From a bacterium (GTDB lineage: Bacteria > Patescibacteriota > Patescibacteriia > JACQRZ01): DNA of 43,184 nucleotides. The notes below the pieces were generated by a model. That model worked only from the letters and a program-made list of their open reading frames with translations, did not search any database and was not told where the DNA came from. The stretch is from contig JAHFJA010000007.1 of NCBI GenBank assembly GCA_023246095.1, forward strand, positions 1 through 43,184. The letters run 5' to 3'. Positions 29,652 to 38,790 of the stretch are shown one piece after another (within the stretch, counting starts at the first letter, position 1; each line of letters starts with the position of its first letter). Made by a program: the position numbers and the translations under genes.

Positions 29652-31342
29652 TGTTCCTCCCCGATGAACAACTGAAAAAGATCTTGTTTGATAGCAAGAT
29701 GATCGACCAGCAGACCTGGGATGATGCTCTGGCTGATGCGCGACGTCTTGAGGTGCCCGTTGAGGATGTTCTCAAAGAGAGAGATGTCATAGCGGGTCAC
29801 ATTCTATATGAACTTGTTTCAAAGGCAATCAATTTGCCATACGTAAATCTTAAAACACATGATATTCCGCCTAAAGTACTTGACTTGTTTGATTATCGGA
29901 CAGCAAGTACGCTTCGGGCGATTCCTTTCGAGTATGAAAAAGGGAAACCAATAAAAGTGGCGTGTGTTGATCCGTTAGATAAAAAGGTCATACGAGCGAT
30001 AAAAAGTAAACTAAAAAAGAAGATTGAGGTATATCTCACAGGTAAAGACGGATTTTCATTTGCGGCGCGACACTATCAAAAAGATGTGGCGAACAAAATA
30101 AAGAAAGCGGTGCAAAAGATTGCTTCTAAAAAAGGGAAAAATGCTGCGTTGCTGGGGAAGTTGCTGGCTGAATACGTCTATTACACCCATCCTTCTGATA
30201 TTCATATTGAACACTTGGTGGATGGAGGGGTTATAAAATACCGAGTGGATGGTTTTTTGTATGATGAATTTTTTGTACCCACCAAGGCTTTGAATGATTT
30301 AATTCGTTTAATGATAGAAAGCGCTCATATCACGACCAATGGAATGACCCTCAGTGCTGATGGGAGGTTAGCGGCACAAGTGTTTGACGAACTCATCGCG
30401 TTTCGAATTTCTATCGTGCCGTCATATTACGGTCAGACTGTGGTATTGCGCGTGATCAATGAGTCATCGCAAAAAATGAGCCTCCGCGATCATGGGTTCC
30501 AAGAGGTGGCTGTTGAACTCGTAAAAAAAGAAATTAAAAAGCCGTATGGGCTGATATTGGTCTCAGGGCCGACAGGGTCAGGAAAGTCATCAACCTTATA
30601 TGGTTTGGTAAAAATGCTCAATACGCAAGGAGTTAGTATTGCGAGTATTGAAGATCCGGTGGAATACAGCATTCGTCACGTGAATCAAACACAGGTTGAT
30701 GTCGAGCATGGATACACTTTTGCACAGGGGCTACGACACCTTCTGCGACAAGATCCTAATATTATCATGGTGGGTGAAGTGCGAGACAATGAAACCGCCT
30801 CAATAACCGCCGAAGCTGCGTTGACAGGTCATATCGTACTTTCAACGATTCACGCCAATTCCGCGGTGGGTACTATCACTCGATTGCGCAACATGGAAGT
30901 AAAACCATACTTGATAGCGCCAACGCTTAACCTTGCTATTTCTCAGCGGCTCATAAAACGTATTTGTCCGTACTGCCGAGAGAGTTATGAGGTTATGAAA
31001 TCCCTTCTGGATAGCCTTGAAAGTGATACCCATGTGTATGCATCATTGAAAAAATTGCGCGCAGCGGGTTTTCTTACTACCCCCAATGATACTGATATCC
31101 GTTTCTTTCGAGGGAAGGGCTGTTTGAAGTGTTCAGGCACTGGATATCGGGGGCGTGTTGGGTTATTTGAAATTTTAAATGTTGATGATGATATTCAGCG
31201 TATGATCCTGGAAGAAAAGGATGAGGTGGCGATTCAAAAAGAAGCCGAGAGTAAAGGCATGCTGACGTTATTTGAAGATGGACTTCTTAAAGTCATAACA
31301 GGTGATACGACAATAGAAGAAGTTATGAGGGTGATTAACTAA
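29651..31342 (+). CDS. PilB/GspE-family type IV pilus or type II secretion ATPase
   Basis: The 563-aa protein has an N-terminal MshEN/GspE-N-like domain (about 1-130) and a secretion ATPase core. It shows Walker A GPTGSGKSSTLYG near residue 306, the Asp box IASIEDPVEY, Walker B DPNIIMVGEVRDNETA, and the His box LSTIHANSA. A tetracysteine zinc site, CPYC near 439 and CLKC near 491 with GTGYRGRVGLFEIL, marks the PilB/GspE rather than PilT type. It powers pilus assembly at the inner membrane; PilC, PilM and pilins lie outside the window. It is coupled to the receiver gene by a 1-nt overlap. Confidence 0.93.
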   Translation: MFLPDEQLKKILFDSKMIDQQTWDDALADARRLEVPVEDVLKERDVIAGHILYELVSKAINLPYVNLKTHDIPPKVLDLFDYRTASTLRAIPFEYEKGKPIKVACVDPLDKKVIRAIKSKLKKKIEVYLTGKDGFSFAARHYQKDVANKIKKAVQKIASKKGKNAALLGKLLAEYVYYTHPSDIHIEHLVDGGVIKYRVDGFLYDEFFVPTKALNDLIRLMIESAHITTNGMTLSADGRLAAQVFDELIAFRISIVPSYYGQTVVLRVINESSQKMSLRDHGFQEVAVELVKKEIKKPYGLILVSGPTGSGKSSTLYGLVKMLNTQGVSIASIEDPVEYSIRHVNQTQVDVEHGYTFAQGLRHLLRQDPNIIMVGEVRDNETASITAEAALTGHIVLSTIHANSAVGTITRLRNMEVKPYLIAPTLNLAISQRLIKRICPYCRESYEVMKSLLDSLESDTHVYASLKKLRAAGFLTTPNDTDIRFFRGKGCLKCSGTGYRGRVGLFEILNVDDDIQRMILEEKDEVAIQKEAESKGMLTLFEDGLLKVITGDTTIEEVMRVIN

Positions 31343-31349
31343 GTGGAAT

Positions 31350-32426
31350 ATGGAAAAACCTCGCGAGTATGTACCGCCGATTGATAATAAAAAATCGTCT
31401 GAGCGAAAAGTAGAACACAGCGACATTTCTGATCGGGAGAAAAAAGAATCTCAGAAAGAAACCGTTGAAAAACAGATTGAACAGGAAAAAAGTGACTTGG
31501 AGGAAGTGAGGAAAGTAATAAAAGATCTTCAAAGCGAACAAACGAGCGTTGAGACAAATCAGGGCGATCGCCAACAAGAGATACAGGAATATTTTGATAA
31601 GAATGTTCCAGAGTATTTGCAAAGGCCCCCAACTGCGACGCAAGTTGTCGGTAATGTAGCTCATTTGCTTTTCAGGCATGTCAATGCTCTCGAACAGAAC
31701 GCCGAACGCGCAGGGAAAGAATTGTTCCCCAAAGAAGGTGGTTTTTTGGTTGTCACGAATCATTTTGGAGGTGAAACACCTCAGCTCATGGGGTTGCTTA
31801 GTGAGTATAAATTGCATATTGCGGCGGGTGAAGAACTAAACTTTAATCGCTCCAAGTTTAGGGGGTGGTTGTTGAAAAAATTAGGAATGATCCCTGTTTA
31901 TGAGTCGCTCGCACATGTGAAGACACCGGAAGAAAAAGATGCTCTTCTATCGCGCGTTCCAAGTGGAGAGCGAAGAGGTGGATATCAACGTGTATTGGAT
32001 CATAACCCCGCTGATGTTGCAAGGCGTGCAAATGAGTTTGCTAAGACAGCCGCCGCTCTACTGGCCAAGGGTGATGTGGTTGCCATGATGCCAGAAGGAC
32101 TCTTTGCGTACGAGGAAGAAAAAATGTTGCAAGAAGGGTACGGTGGCATGGGGCTCATTGCGGCGGAGTATAAAAAACTGACTGGTCAGGACTTGAAAAT
32201 TATCCCCGTCGCCATGTATACCGATGAACAGAAAACGGTAAATGTTGGTGAGCCACTATTTATCCCTGGGGCGAAAGGAAAGATCGATAAAAAGGAAGAT
32301 ACTGATTCGATTATGACGTATCTTGCGTCAATGATGCCTGAAAAATTTCGGGGGTACTATAAAGACAAAGTGAATAAAGGTTCTGGGTATAAAAAGTCGC
32401 AAATTGTTTCGAGCAATAGTTCGTGA
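31350..32426 (+). CDS. PlsC-like acyltransferase with a long charged N-terminus
   Basis: The 358-aa protein has residues 1-85 as a highly charged coiled coil. A glycerolipid-acyltransferase domain follows: LVVTNHFGGETP (residues 134-144), a KLGMIPVYESL block, and MMPEGLFAYEE near 245, the equivalent of the PlsC PEG motif. The catalytic NHx4D motif is altered: His138 is followed by Glu142 and Thr143, so the acid is one residue early. Transfer of an acyl group to a lysophospholipid or similar acceptor is probable, but the altered motif leaves it open. It starts 7 nt after the PilB stop and is convergent with tgt. Confidence 0.75.
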   Translation: MEKPREYVPPIDNKKSSERKVEHSDISDREKKESQKETVEKQIEQEKSDLEEVRKVIKDLQSEQTSVETNQGDRQQEIQEYFDKNVPEYLQRPPTATQVVGNVAHLLFRHVNALEQNAERAGKELFPKEGGFLVVTNHFGGETPQLMGLLSEYKLHIAAGEELNFNRSKFRGWLLKKLGMIPVYESLAHVKTPEEKDALLSRVPSGERRGGYQRVLDHNPADVARRANEFAKTAAALLAKGDVVAMMPEGLFAYEEEKMLQEGYGGMGLIAAEYKKLTGQDLKIIPVAMYTDEQKTVNVGEPLFIPGAKGKIDKKEDTDSIMTYLASMMPEKFRGYYKDKVNKGSGYKKSQIVSSNSS

Positions 32427-32437
32427 GATCGGTGGGA

Positions 32438-33541
32438 TTACTTTCTCAATTCTTTCATGAGATCGAGATAAAACGCGAGGTTGTGCAGGGTGGCAAGACG
32501 TAGTGCAAGACCTTCATTGATGGAAAATAGATGGCGAAGGTATGCACGGCTATGATGAGTGCAGGTATAGCACGGGCAATGGGGGTCGATCGGTTTTTTG
32601 TCGAACTTATATTTCTCGTTACCAATCTTTATCGTTTCATAAAACGATTTTTTTGTTATAGCGCCTTTGCGCACGTATAGCTGGCCGTGACGCGCTTCAC
32701 GAGTCGGGATTACACAATCAAACATATCCACACCGTTTTGGACAGCGAATACGATCTCTTCGGGTTTTCCCAGACCCATGAGATAGCGAGGTTTGTCAGC
32801 GGGAAGAAGGGGGGCGATCGCCTTGATAATAGTTTGTTTATCCTCCATTCCTTCGCCGACAGCTACACCACCGATGGCATATCCATCAAAGTCAAGTTTG
32901 GATAGCTCTTCAACACAGCGTTTTCGTAAATCAAGGAAAGTGGAACCTTGCACGATACCAAAGACGAGAGGACGTTTTTCGGGCGCTATTCGTTTTTGTT
33001 TCATGCGCTTTTCAAAATATACTTTACTGCGCGTTGCCCATGCGATCGTACGCTTCACGGCTTTTTCTGCTTCTTCGCGGGTGCAGGGCCATGGAGGACA
33101 CTCGTCTAATACCATGAGGATATCTGAGCCGATGGTAAGCTGTGTCTCGATAACGCTTTCGGGGGTGAGGAAAATCTCACGGCCGTCTATTTCTGACTGG
33201 AACCGCACACCCTCGTCAGTGATCTTTCGCATCTTGGATAGTGAAAAGACTTGATATCCGCCACTGTCGGTCAATATAGGTCCATCCCAGCCCATGAAGG
33301 AATGAAGGCCGTTAAACTTTTTAAGTATTTCAAGGCCGGGTCGCTGGAATAGGTGATAGGTATTGGAAAGGATGATCGACGCCCCAAGCCCTTTTAATTC
33401 ATCGATCGTAACTTGCTTGACCGCACCGCGAGTCGCAATGGGCATGAAAAAGGGCGTCTGAATAGATCCGTGCGGAGTATCCAGTGTGCCACGTCGTTGC
33501 AGGTCTTTTTTACTGGTTTTATAGGAAAAATGAGGCATCAT
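32438..33541 (-). CDS. tgt: tRNA-guanine transglycosylase
   Basis: The 367-aa enzyme exchanges guanine 34 of GUN tRNAs for preQ1 (bacterial queuosine pathway). It has the nucleophile/base region ILTDSGGYQVFSLSKMRK, the substrate-pocket ALGGVAVGE-like GGVAVGEGMED, PRYLMGLGKPEEIV, the MFDCVIPTREARHGQ motif (second catalytic Asp) and the zinc site CPCYTCTHHSRAYLRHL with its three Cys and His. I chose the paired ATG at 33541/33538; a longer frame to 33574 has no family support. No SD. The queA gene lies at 38.8-39.8 kb in this window. Confidence 0.95.
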   Translation of the reverse strand: MMPHFSYKTSKKDLQRRGTLDTPHGSIQTPFFMPIATRGAVKQVTIDELKGLGASIILSNTYHLFQRPGLEILKKFNGLHSFMGWDGPILTDSGGYQVFSLSKMRKITDEGVRFQSEIDGREIFLTPESVIETQLTIGSDILMVLDECPPWPCTREEAEKAVKRTIAWATRSKVYFEKRMKQKRIAPEKRPLVFGIVQGSTFLDLRKRCVEELSKLDFDGYAIGGVAVGEGMEDKQTIIKAIAPLLPADKPRYLMGLGKPEEIVFAVQNGVDMFDCVIPTREARHGQLYVRKGAITKKSFYETIKIGNEKYKFDKKPIDPHCPCYTCTHHSRAYLRHLFSINEGLALRLATLHNLAFYLDLMKELRK

Positions 33542-33580
33542 ATTTGAAATAGAGTGTACCCCATACCGTACCACGCAACC

Positions 33581-33625
33581 TTGACAAAATCAACAGATTG
33601 CAGTAGTCTGTCAACATGTTATATA
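33581..33625 (+). promoter_or_regulatory. Promoter region for the 33657 methyltransferase
   Basis: TTGACA (33581-33586) with TAGTCT (33604-33609), spacing 17, and TTGCAG (33598-33603) with TATATT (33620-33625), spacing 16, are two overlapping candidates. Confidence 0.5.
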
Positions 33626-33656
33626 TTGTGATTTCTTTGAAAAAGGAGAAATGAAG

Positions 33657-34511
33657 ATGGACGAAAGTGCAACAACGAGCTCAAAGGAGCTCTTGTTTAA
33701 GAGAATTAAACATATTGTGGGTGATCAGGAGGAAATGAAAAAGGTAAGATCGGACTATGAAAAAACCTTTTCAAGTCTTAAGGTGAAAGAACCTGAAAAA
33801 TTGGTTGCTTTGATGGTGGAAATAATGCAGAAGGCGGACACCTTAGAAAGTATGCATCGTGGTATCCATGGCTTGTTTGGATACTTTCCTACATTTGATG
33901 GAAATAGCTTTCTTGATGCTCTTCCTCAGATGTTTCACAAGAGAGTAAAAAAGATCATGTCTCAGATTTTGCCACACCTTCAGGGAATGGAAATCGTATG
34001 CGATTACGGTGCGGGGAAAGGCGATTTGGCCAAACTTGTTGCCGATAATAAAGGGCGTTTTGTGGAAGCGTGGGATGTCATCAGTTTCCCAAACGAAAAA
34101 ACGGCGTATCCGGTACAAATCTTTGATGGATACAAACTCCCGGTAGATGATAAGGCCTACCAATGTACTTACTTTACAAATGTACTTCATCATATCGCCG
34201 ACAACGAGAAAGCGATGGGTGAGATTTCAAGAGTGACCGGAGTGAGACTCATTATGGTTGAAACGGTATCTGAAGGAAAAACTAAGCAGGAAATTGCCGA
34301 AGATTGGTCTCGCACTTTTATGAATGACGTATTATGGAATACCTTATTTAATCACATCGATACACCGGTACCCGGCACGTACGATACAGGTGAAAAATGG
34401 ATTAAACGTTTTCAAAGATATGGTTGGAAGTGCACCTATTACCAGGATCTTGGCTATGACCAGGAAAGCATAAGAGATAGGCATATAATTGCCGTATTTG
34501 AGAGACAATAG
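33657..34511 (+). CDS. Class I SAM-dependent methyltransferase with helical N-terminus
   Basis: The 284-aa protein has about 90 helical residues and then a methyltransferase core. Motif I is EIVCDYGAGKGDLAKLV (about residues 111-127), with DYGAGKG in place of the common DxGxGxG; a VEAWDVIS strand follows, then YTNVLHHI, the Methyltransf_11 motif before the central helix. The acceptor is unknown. A C-terminal part with YDTGEKWIKRFQRYGWKC resembles small-molecule or sugar methylases of this group. The ATG at 33657 lies 8 nt after GGAG; the ATG at 33651 is too close to it. A single-gene unit with its own promoter and terminator. Confidence 0.85.
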   Translation: MDESATTSSKELLFKRIKHIVGDQEEMKKVRSDYEKTFSSLKVKEPEKLVALMVEIMQKADTLESMHRGIHGLFGYFPTFDGNSFLDALPQMFHKRVKKIMSQILPHLQGMEIVCDYGAGKGDLAKLVADNKGRFVEAWDVISFPNEKTAYPVQIFDGYKLPVDDKAYQCTYFTNVLHHIADNEKAMGEISRVTGVRLIMVETVSEGKTKQEIAEDWSRTFMNDVLWNTLFNHIDTPVPGTYDTGEKWIKRFQRYGWKCTYYQDLGYDQESIRDRHIIAVFERQ

Positions 34512-34534
34512 TCTCTAAAAAGAGTCTATTTTGT

Positions 34535-34570
34535 GCCTGTATTAATAATTTAATATAGGCATATTTTTTT
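34535..34570 (+). terminator. Terminator after the 33657 gene
   Basis: A 10-bp stem GCCTGTATTA (34535-34544) and TAATATAGGC (34551-34560, one G-T pair) with a 6-nt loop is followed by a run of T (34563-34570). Confidence 0.82.
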
Positions 34571-34650
34571 TCTTATAATATCGTGGTTTCTAGACTAAAA
34601 CGCATTATTTCGTATTTGTGACGGTGTGTCATATCTTGTACAGATGATAC

Positions 34651-34679
34651 TTGACAAAAATAGGAAAATATGCTATTAT
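34651..34679 (+). promoter_or_regulatory. Promoter for the HExxH lipoprotein gene
   Basis: TTGACA (34651-34656) and TATTAT (34674-34679) are 17 nt apart; TGC just before the -10 makes it an extended element. Confidence 0.8.
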
Positions 34680-34730
34680 TCCTTTTGATATAGTATATAT
34701 TATTGAAATGAAAGAGGACATTAACAAAAG

Positions 34731-36842
34731 ATGAGAAAAACATCAAAAACTTTAAAAAGCCTTATTTTAACAGTATCTATGTTGGTTGGTTGTTCTCAAC
34801 CTCCAACCACGATACAAAAAGTTATTCCTCCCACCTCGGTTGGGCTGAATTCAAAAGCAGGGGCAGTCGTTACGATACAGCTTCCAAAGCTGTCCATCGT
34901 CGACAAAATCCAGAGCGGACTCATCCTTCATCCAGAAAAGATTGGGATGAAGAAGATGACTGGAGATGTAGAAGTTTATTATAACTTAGAGCTCAAATTG
35001 GACGATTCCAGTTTCGACTCACTTGGTAATAAACTACCCATGGATCATGAAAGAGCCCAGAGCCGCTATTTCCAGGTGATCGATTCATTGGAAAAAGACG
35101 GATATGTCCTGACTGATCCTGGTGCTGATTTGAAAGTGCTGAGCAGTACTGTGACGTACTGTAATCTTACGGTGATACCCAGAGTAACAAGTCATGTTGT
35201 TATAGGTAAGAGTTCATATGACAATATCGAGGCTTACCTCGATTGTACTGTGTATCGTGGTGGTGAGATTGTTGGCGGTAGTTTTGGTCTCCAACAGTAC
35301 TTGGGATACGAAGGAGATTGGGATATTGAAAAGACAATAGGAGAAATTTCTGCCAAAGCTCAGGCCTTGAGTGAAGTGGAATTAGTTACTGACATAAAGG
35401 CCGGTGAGAAAAGTAATCTCCCGATTACTTGGACACTCAGATATAAAGGTCGTGACTCAACGTATGCAGATATGGTAATAGCGGCTAATGGAGCCTTACT
35501 ATATCGACCACTTACAGTTACGATAAATAATCGTGTGCAAGAGGTAGAATGGGAGGACACTGTTAAGGGTGATAAAAAACTTCTTTTACATTTGCCTTTG
35601 AAGAGTGGAGAATCAACAACGATATCTGTTGTTGGCTCACCTCTTTCATCGGGGGAAGAAGGGACAGTAAGTATTGCTAGTTTTGAAGTTTTGGGGGGAA
35701 GTAAATATCCTCAAGATATGAGAGAAAGACAGCAAAATCTATTTGGTGGTGATGGTGATTCCACTTCAATACCTCTCGTTTTGGTGGCTACTGAAACCTC
35801 TGGTTTAGAAAAAATGAGAGAGAATTCTGTAAAATTTGTTGAGAACCTTAATAAGGTATTTTCTCCAATGGGAAAGAAATATCGGTTAGCAAATCTTTTG
35901 ACTATCAAGTCAAGAGAATTTCTCAATATTACTTCTCACCCAGAAAATTATCCAGATCTTTTTCATGTGCAAGGTAGTACAATTCCATCAATCACGATGT
36001 TTCTTATCGGAACGGATACATTTACTCCGCAAGATAAAGTAAACTTCTCTGATAAGATGGGGTACTCTACTCTCTGGTATGAGAAGGACCCCTATGATGT
36101 CAGTAAATTTACCAAGAAACCATATGTCGTTGTCTCGGCAATGGACAAGATGAATCCGTTGATAGACCCTGAAGAAATTCAGGTTTCATCACATGAGCTA
36201 GCTCACTCATTTGGTGTTCAGGATGCCTATAGGTATAAGGCGACTGACGCAACCGGGGTTGAGTCTGACTTCCATGACTATTATCCAACAGGATATAGTG
36301 AGGATTGGGCTATGGATCCAATGGTACATTTGGATCCGGACTTAACTGTTGACACCCTCCGTTTCTCTTCACTGAATATGGCTATCATTAGCCGTACACC
36401 AGTAGAGGACTTCAACAGAGACTATGCAGCATTTTTTGCCGGTATGTATGCGAAGCAAACAAAGCTTACTGTGTTGGATACACAATTAAAACCAGTAGAA
36501 GGTGCAGATGTTAGCGTATACTGTGTGAGAAAAGCCTGTTGGTCTTGCGATGACGTTGTGATGAGAGGAACAGTGAAATATGACGGAGTTCCTTATCATC
36601 CAGAAGCACTTGCTTCTCTGAAAACAGATAAGGATGGTGCGGTCACCTTCGACTCACCAACTTCACAGTTTGACGTTAAGCAAAACTCAGCAACAGGTTG
36701 TGGTGTCGAAGTTGCCAAGATTAACTATCAAGGCAACAGAACAAACAAGATTGTTTCTGGGCTCGATGTATCGACAGCATATGTTGTAGGGGGAAAATAC
36801 ACCTATGACACAACCGTTTCAATCGATACCGGTCTAAAATAA
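34731..36842 (+). CDS. Large lipoprotein with a HExxHxxGxxD metalloprotease motif
   Basis: The 703-aa protein begins with a lipoprotein signal ending LVGC (Cys21). Residues about 40-300 are mostly beta and of unknown family. At 488-498 is HELAHSFGVQD, the zinc site HExxHxxGxxD of metzincin-like peptidases that use Asp as third ligand; SSLNMAIIS about 60 residues later could be the Met-turn. The C-terminal region (about 580-703) starts LTVLDTQLKPVEGADVSVYC and looks like a carboxypeptidase-regulatory or Ig-like domain with several Cys. It is probably a surface-anchored protease; substrate unknown. Promoter consensus and extended, own terminator. Confidence 0.75.
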   Translation: MRKTSKTLKSLILTVSMLVGCSQPPTTIQKVIPPTSVGLNSKAGAVVTIQLPKLSIVDKIQSGLILHPEKIGMKKMTGDVEVYYNLELKLDDSSFDSLGNKLPMDHERAQSRYFQVIDSLEKDGYVLTDPGADLKVLSSTVTYCNLTVIPRVTSHVVIGKSSYDNIEAYLDCTVYRGGEIVGGSFGLQQYLGYEGDWDIEKTIGEISAKAQALSEVELVTDIKAGEKSNLPITWTLRYKGRDSTYADMVIAANGALLYRPLTVTINNRVQEVEWEDTVKGDKKLLLHLPLKSGESTTISVVGSPLSSGEEGTVSIASFEVLGGSKYPQDMRERQQNLFGGDGDSTSIPLVLVATETSGLEKMRENSVKFVENLNKVFSPMGKKYRLANLLTIKSREFLNITSHPENYPDLFHVQGSTIPSITMFLIGTDTFTPQDKVNFSDKMGYSTLWYEKDPYDVSKFTKKPYVVVSAMDKMNPLIDPEEIQVSSHELAHSFGVQDAYRYKATDATGVESDFHDYYPTGYSEDWAMDPMVHLDPDLTVDTLRFSSLNMAIISRTPVEDFNRDYAAFFAGMYAKQTKLTVLDTQLKPVEGADVSVYCVRKACWSCDDVVMRGTVKYDGVPYHPEALASLKTDKDGAVTFDSPTSQFDVKQNSATGCGVEVAKINYQGNRTNKIVSGLDVSTAYVVGGKYTYDTTVSIDTGLK

Positions 36843-36864
36843 AAAATTAATATAATTATAACAG

Positions 36865-36888
36865 TCCTCCCCTAAAAAGGAGGATTTA
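36865..36888 (+). terminator. Probable terminator after the lipoprotein gene
   Basis: A 6-bp stem TCCTCC/GGAGGA (36865-36870 with 36879-36884) is followed by a weak TTTATTGTTTT tract. Confidence 0.6.
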
Positions 36889-36972
36889 TTGTTTTCTATC
36901 TTTAGGCTGGTTTAAGCGTACGATTATGATACACTGGACTCACTTATTGGTGCTTTGAACTTTACGATTCCC

Positions 36973-38790
36973 ATGCAAGAAACCATTCACGAATTACTCA
37001 AGGAATACTTTGGCTATGACAGCTTTCGCCCCCAACAGGAGGATATTATCCATACTGTCCTAGCGGGCAACGATACGGTGGTGCTCATGCCGACAGGGGG
37101 AGGGAAGTCGCTTTGTTTTCAAATTCCTGCCTTGGCGCTTGATGGGATCACTCTTGTGGTGTCGCCTTTGATCGCGCTTATGAAAGATCAGGTGGATGCG
37201 ATGGTGGCAAACGGTATCCCCGCGGCGTTTATCAACAGTAGTCTTTCTGGTGCGGAAATCAATGAAATTCAAGGTGAACTTGAAAGGGGAGAGATCAAAC
37301 TTTTGTACATCGCGCCCGAGCGGTTGGCGCTACCCGAATTTCAAATGTTTCTCAAAGAACTTCCGATCGCGCTTATTGCGGTCGATGAAGCGCACTGTAT
37401 TTCGGAATGGGGGCATGAATTTCGTCCTGACTATCGAAACCTTCAGCGATGCAAGCAAATACTGTTTCCTGATGTACCGATCATCGCGCTGACCGCGACG
37501 GCTACTCCAAAGGTGAAAGACGATATCATTTCACAGCTTCATTTGCAATCGCCGAAAGTGTTTTTGGCAAGTTTCGATCGGCCGAATTTGTTCATCAACG
37601 TTAAACCGAAACAGCAGGCTTCTAAAGAGATTTTGTCACTTTTAAAAAGACACAAAGACGAAGCGGTTATTATCTATTGTCTTTCTCGAAAAGAAACAGA
37701 AACGCTCGCGTCTGCCCTCAAAAAAGAAGGCCATAAGGCGACGGCCTATCACGCTGGCATGAACAGCGAGGAACGAAGAATCGCGCAAGATCGTTTTAAA
37801 AAGGATCAAGTGTCTATCATTGTGGCCACCGTGGCGTTTGGTATGGGGATTGATAAGCCGGATGTACGATTAGTGATTCATTATAGTTTGCCAAAGAGTA
37901 TTGAAGGGTACTATCAGGAAATAGGTCGTGCGGGTCGGGATGGATTGCCCAGCGAGTGTGTACTTTTCTATACTTACGGCGACACGAGAACGCTGGAATA
38001 TTTCATCGGCGCCATGGAAGATCCTGAAGAACAGAAACGCGCACGAGTGAAACTTCAGGACATGGTTGATTACTGTGAAGAAAAAGGCTGTCGAAGAAAT
38101 GTACTGTTGAAATATTTCGGCGAAGTTGGCGGAGAGCAAAATTGTGAAAGCTGTGATACCTGTACGACAACAAAAGAAATGTTCGACGGGACGATTATCG
38201 CGCAAAAGATTCTTTCGGCAGTGATTAAGACGGGAAATAGATTTGGTGCACAACATGTCATCAATGTTTTACGGGGATCAAAAAGTAAGCCGGTGCTCGA
38301 TCGCGGGCATGATACTCTCTCGGTGTATGGGATTGTAAAAGAGTATGATGACTCGGCGTTGCGTCTTTTCTTTAAAGAACTGGTGGCAAAGGGATATTTG
38401 CTGAAAGATGAAATCGATACTAATATTTTTGTGTTCAAAGTGTCCCCACAAGGAATGGAGGCATTGAGAGAACGATCGGCGATCGAGCTCACACAGCCTC
38501 CTGTTACGCTTTCGAAAACTAAAACATCATCGAGTCGTACATCAGCAGCGCACAGCTATAATGCACTCTTTCAGGAACTTCGCGCTCTTCGCAAGAAACT
38601 CGCCGAAGCACGAAATATTCCGCCGTTTATGATCTTCAGCGATAAATCGCTTATTGAGATGACAGAATACCTGCCGCAGGATAAAGAGAGTTTTTCAAAG
38701 ATATTTGGCGTAGGAGCGCAAAAACTCGAGGATTTTGGGCGGGATTTTATGGAGGTGATACGGCGATACGAGAAATTAACTACAAAATAA
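36973..38790 (+). CDS. recQ: RecQ-family ATP-dependent DNA helicase
   Basis: The 605-aa protein unwinds DNA 3'-5' in recombination repair. It has the RecQ order: GYDSFRPQQ (motif 0), LMPTGGGKSLCFQIPA (Walker A), VDEAHCISEWGHEFRPDY (DEAH and aromatic loop; HEF in place of HDF), ALTATATP, the second helicase domain with ATVAFGMGIDKPDVR and YQEIGRAGRDG, the RQC zinc site ending CESCDTC, a winged helix, and a C-terminal HRDC domain (about 525-600). The ATG at 36973 is chosen; an in-frame TTG at 36955 is possible. Its 3' end overlaps the convergent queA by 11 bp. Confidence 0.95.
   Translation: MQETIHELLKEYFGYDSFRPQQEDIIHTVLAGNDTVVLMPTGGGKSLCFQIPALALDGITLVVSPLIALMKDQVDAMVANGIPAAFINSSLSGAEINEIQGELERGEIKLLYIAPERLALPEFQMFLKELPIALIAVDEAHCISEWGHEFRPDYRNLQRCKQILFPDVPIIALTATATPKVKDDIISQLHLQSPKVFLASFDRPNLFINVKPKQQASKEILSLLKRHKDEAVIIYCLSRKETETLASALKKEGHKATAYHAGMNSEERRIAQDRFKKDQVSIIVATVAFGMGIDKPDVRLVIHYSLPKSIEGYYQEIGRAGRDGLPSECVLFYTYGDTRTLEYFIGAMEDPEEQKRARVKLQDMVDYCEEKGCRRNVLLKYFGEVGGEQNCESCDTCTTTKEMFDGTIIAQKILSAVIKTGNRFGAQHVINVLRGSKSKPVLDRGHDTLSVYGIVKEYDDSALRLFFKELVAKGYLLKDEIDTNIFVFKVSPQGMEALRERSAIELTQPPVTLSKTKTSSSRTSAAHSYNALFQELRALRKKLAEARNIPPFMIFSDKSLIEMTEYLPQDKESFSKIFGVGAQKLEDFGRDFMEVIRRYEKLTTK

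Noticed and set aside
31339-31817. Two overlapping minus-strand frames opposite the PlsC-like gene start
   Set aside because: They mirror the Lys/Glu-rich coiled coil of the real gene and show no recognisable features.
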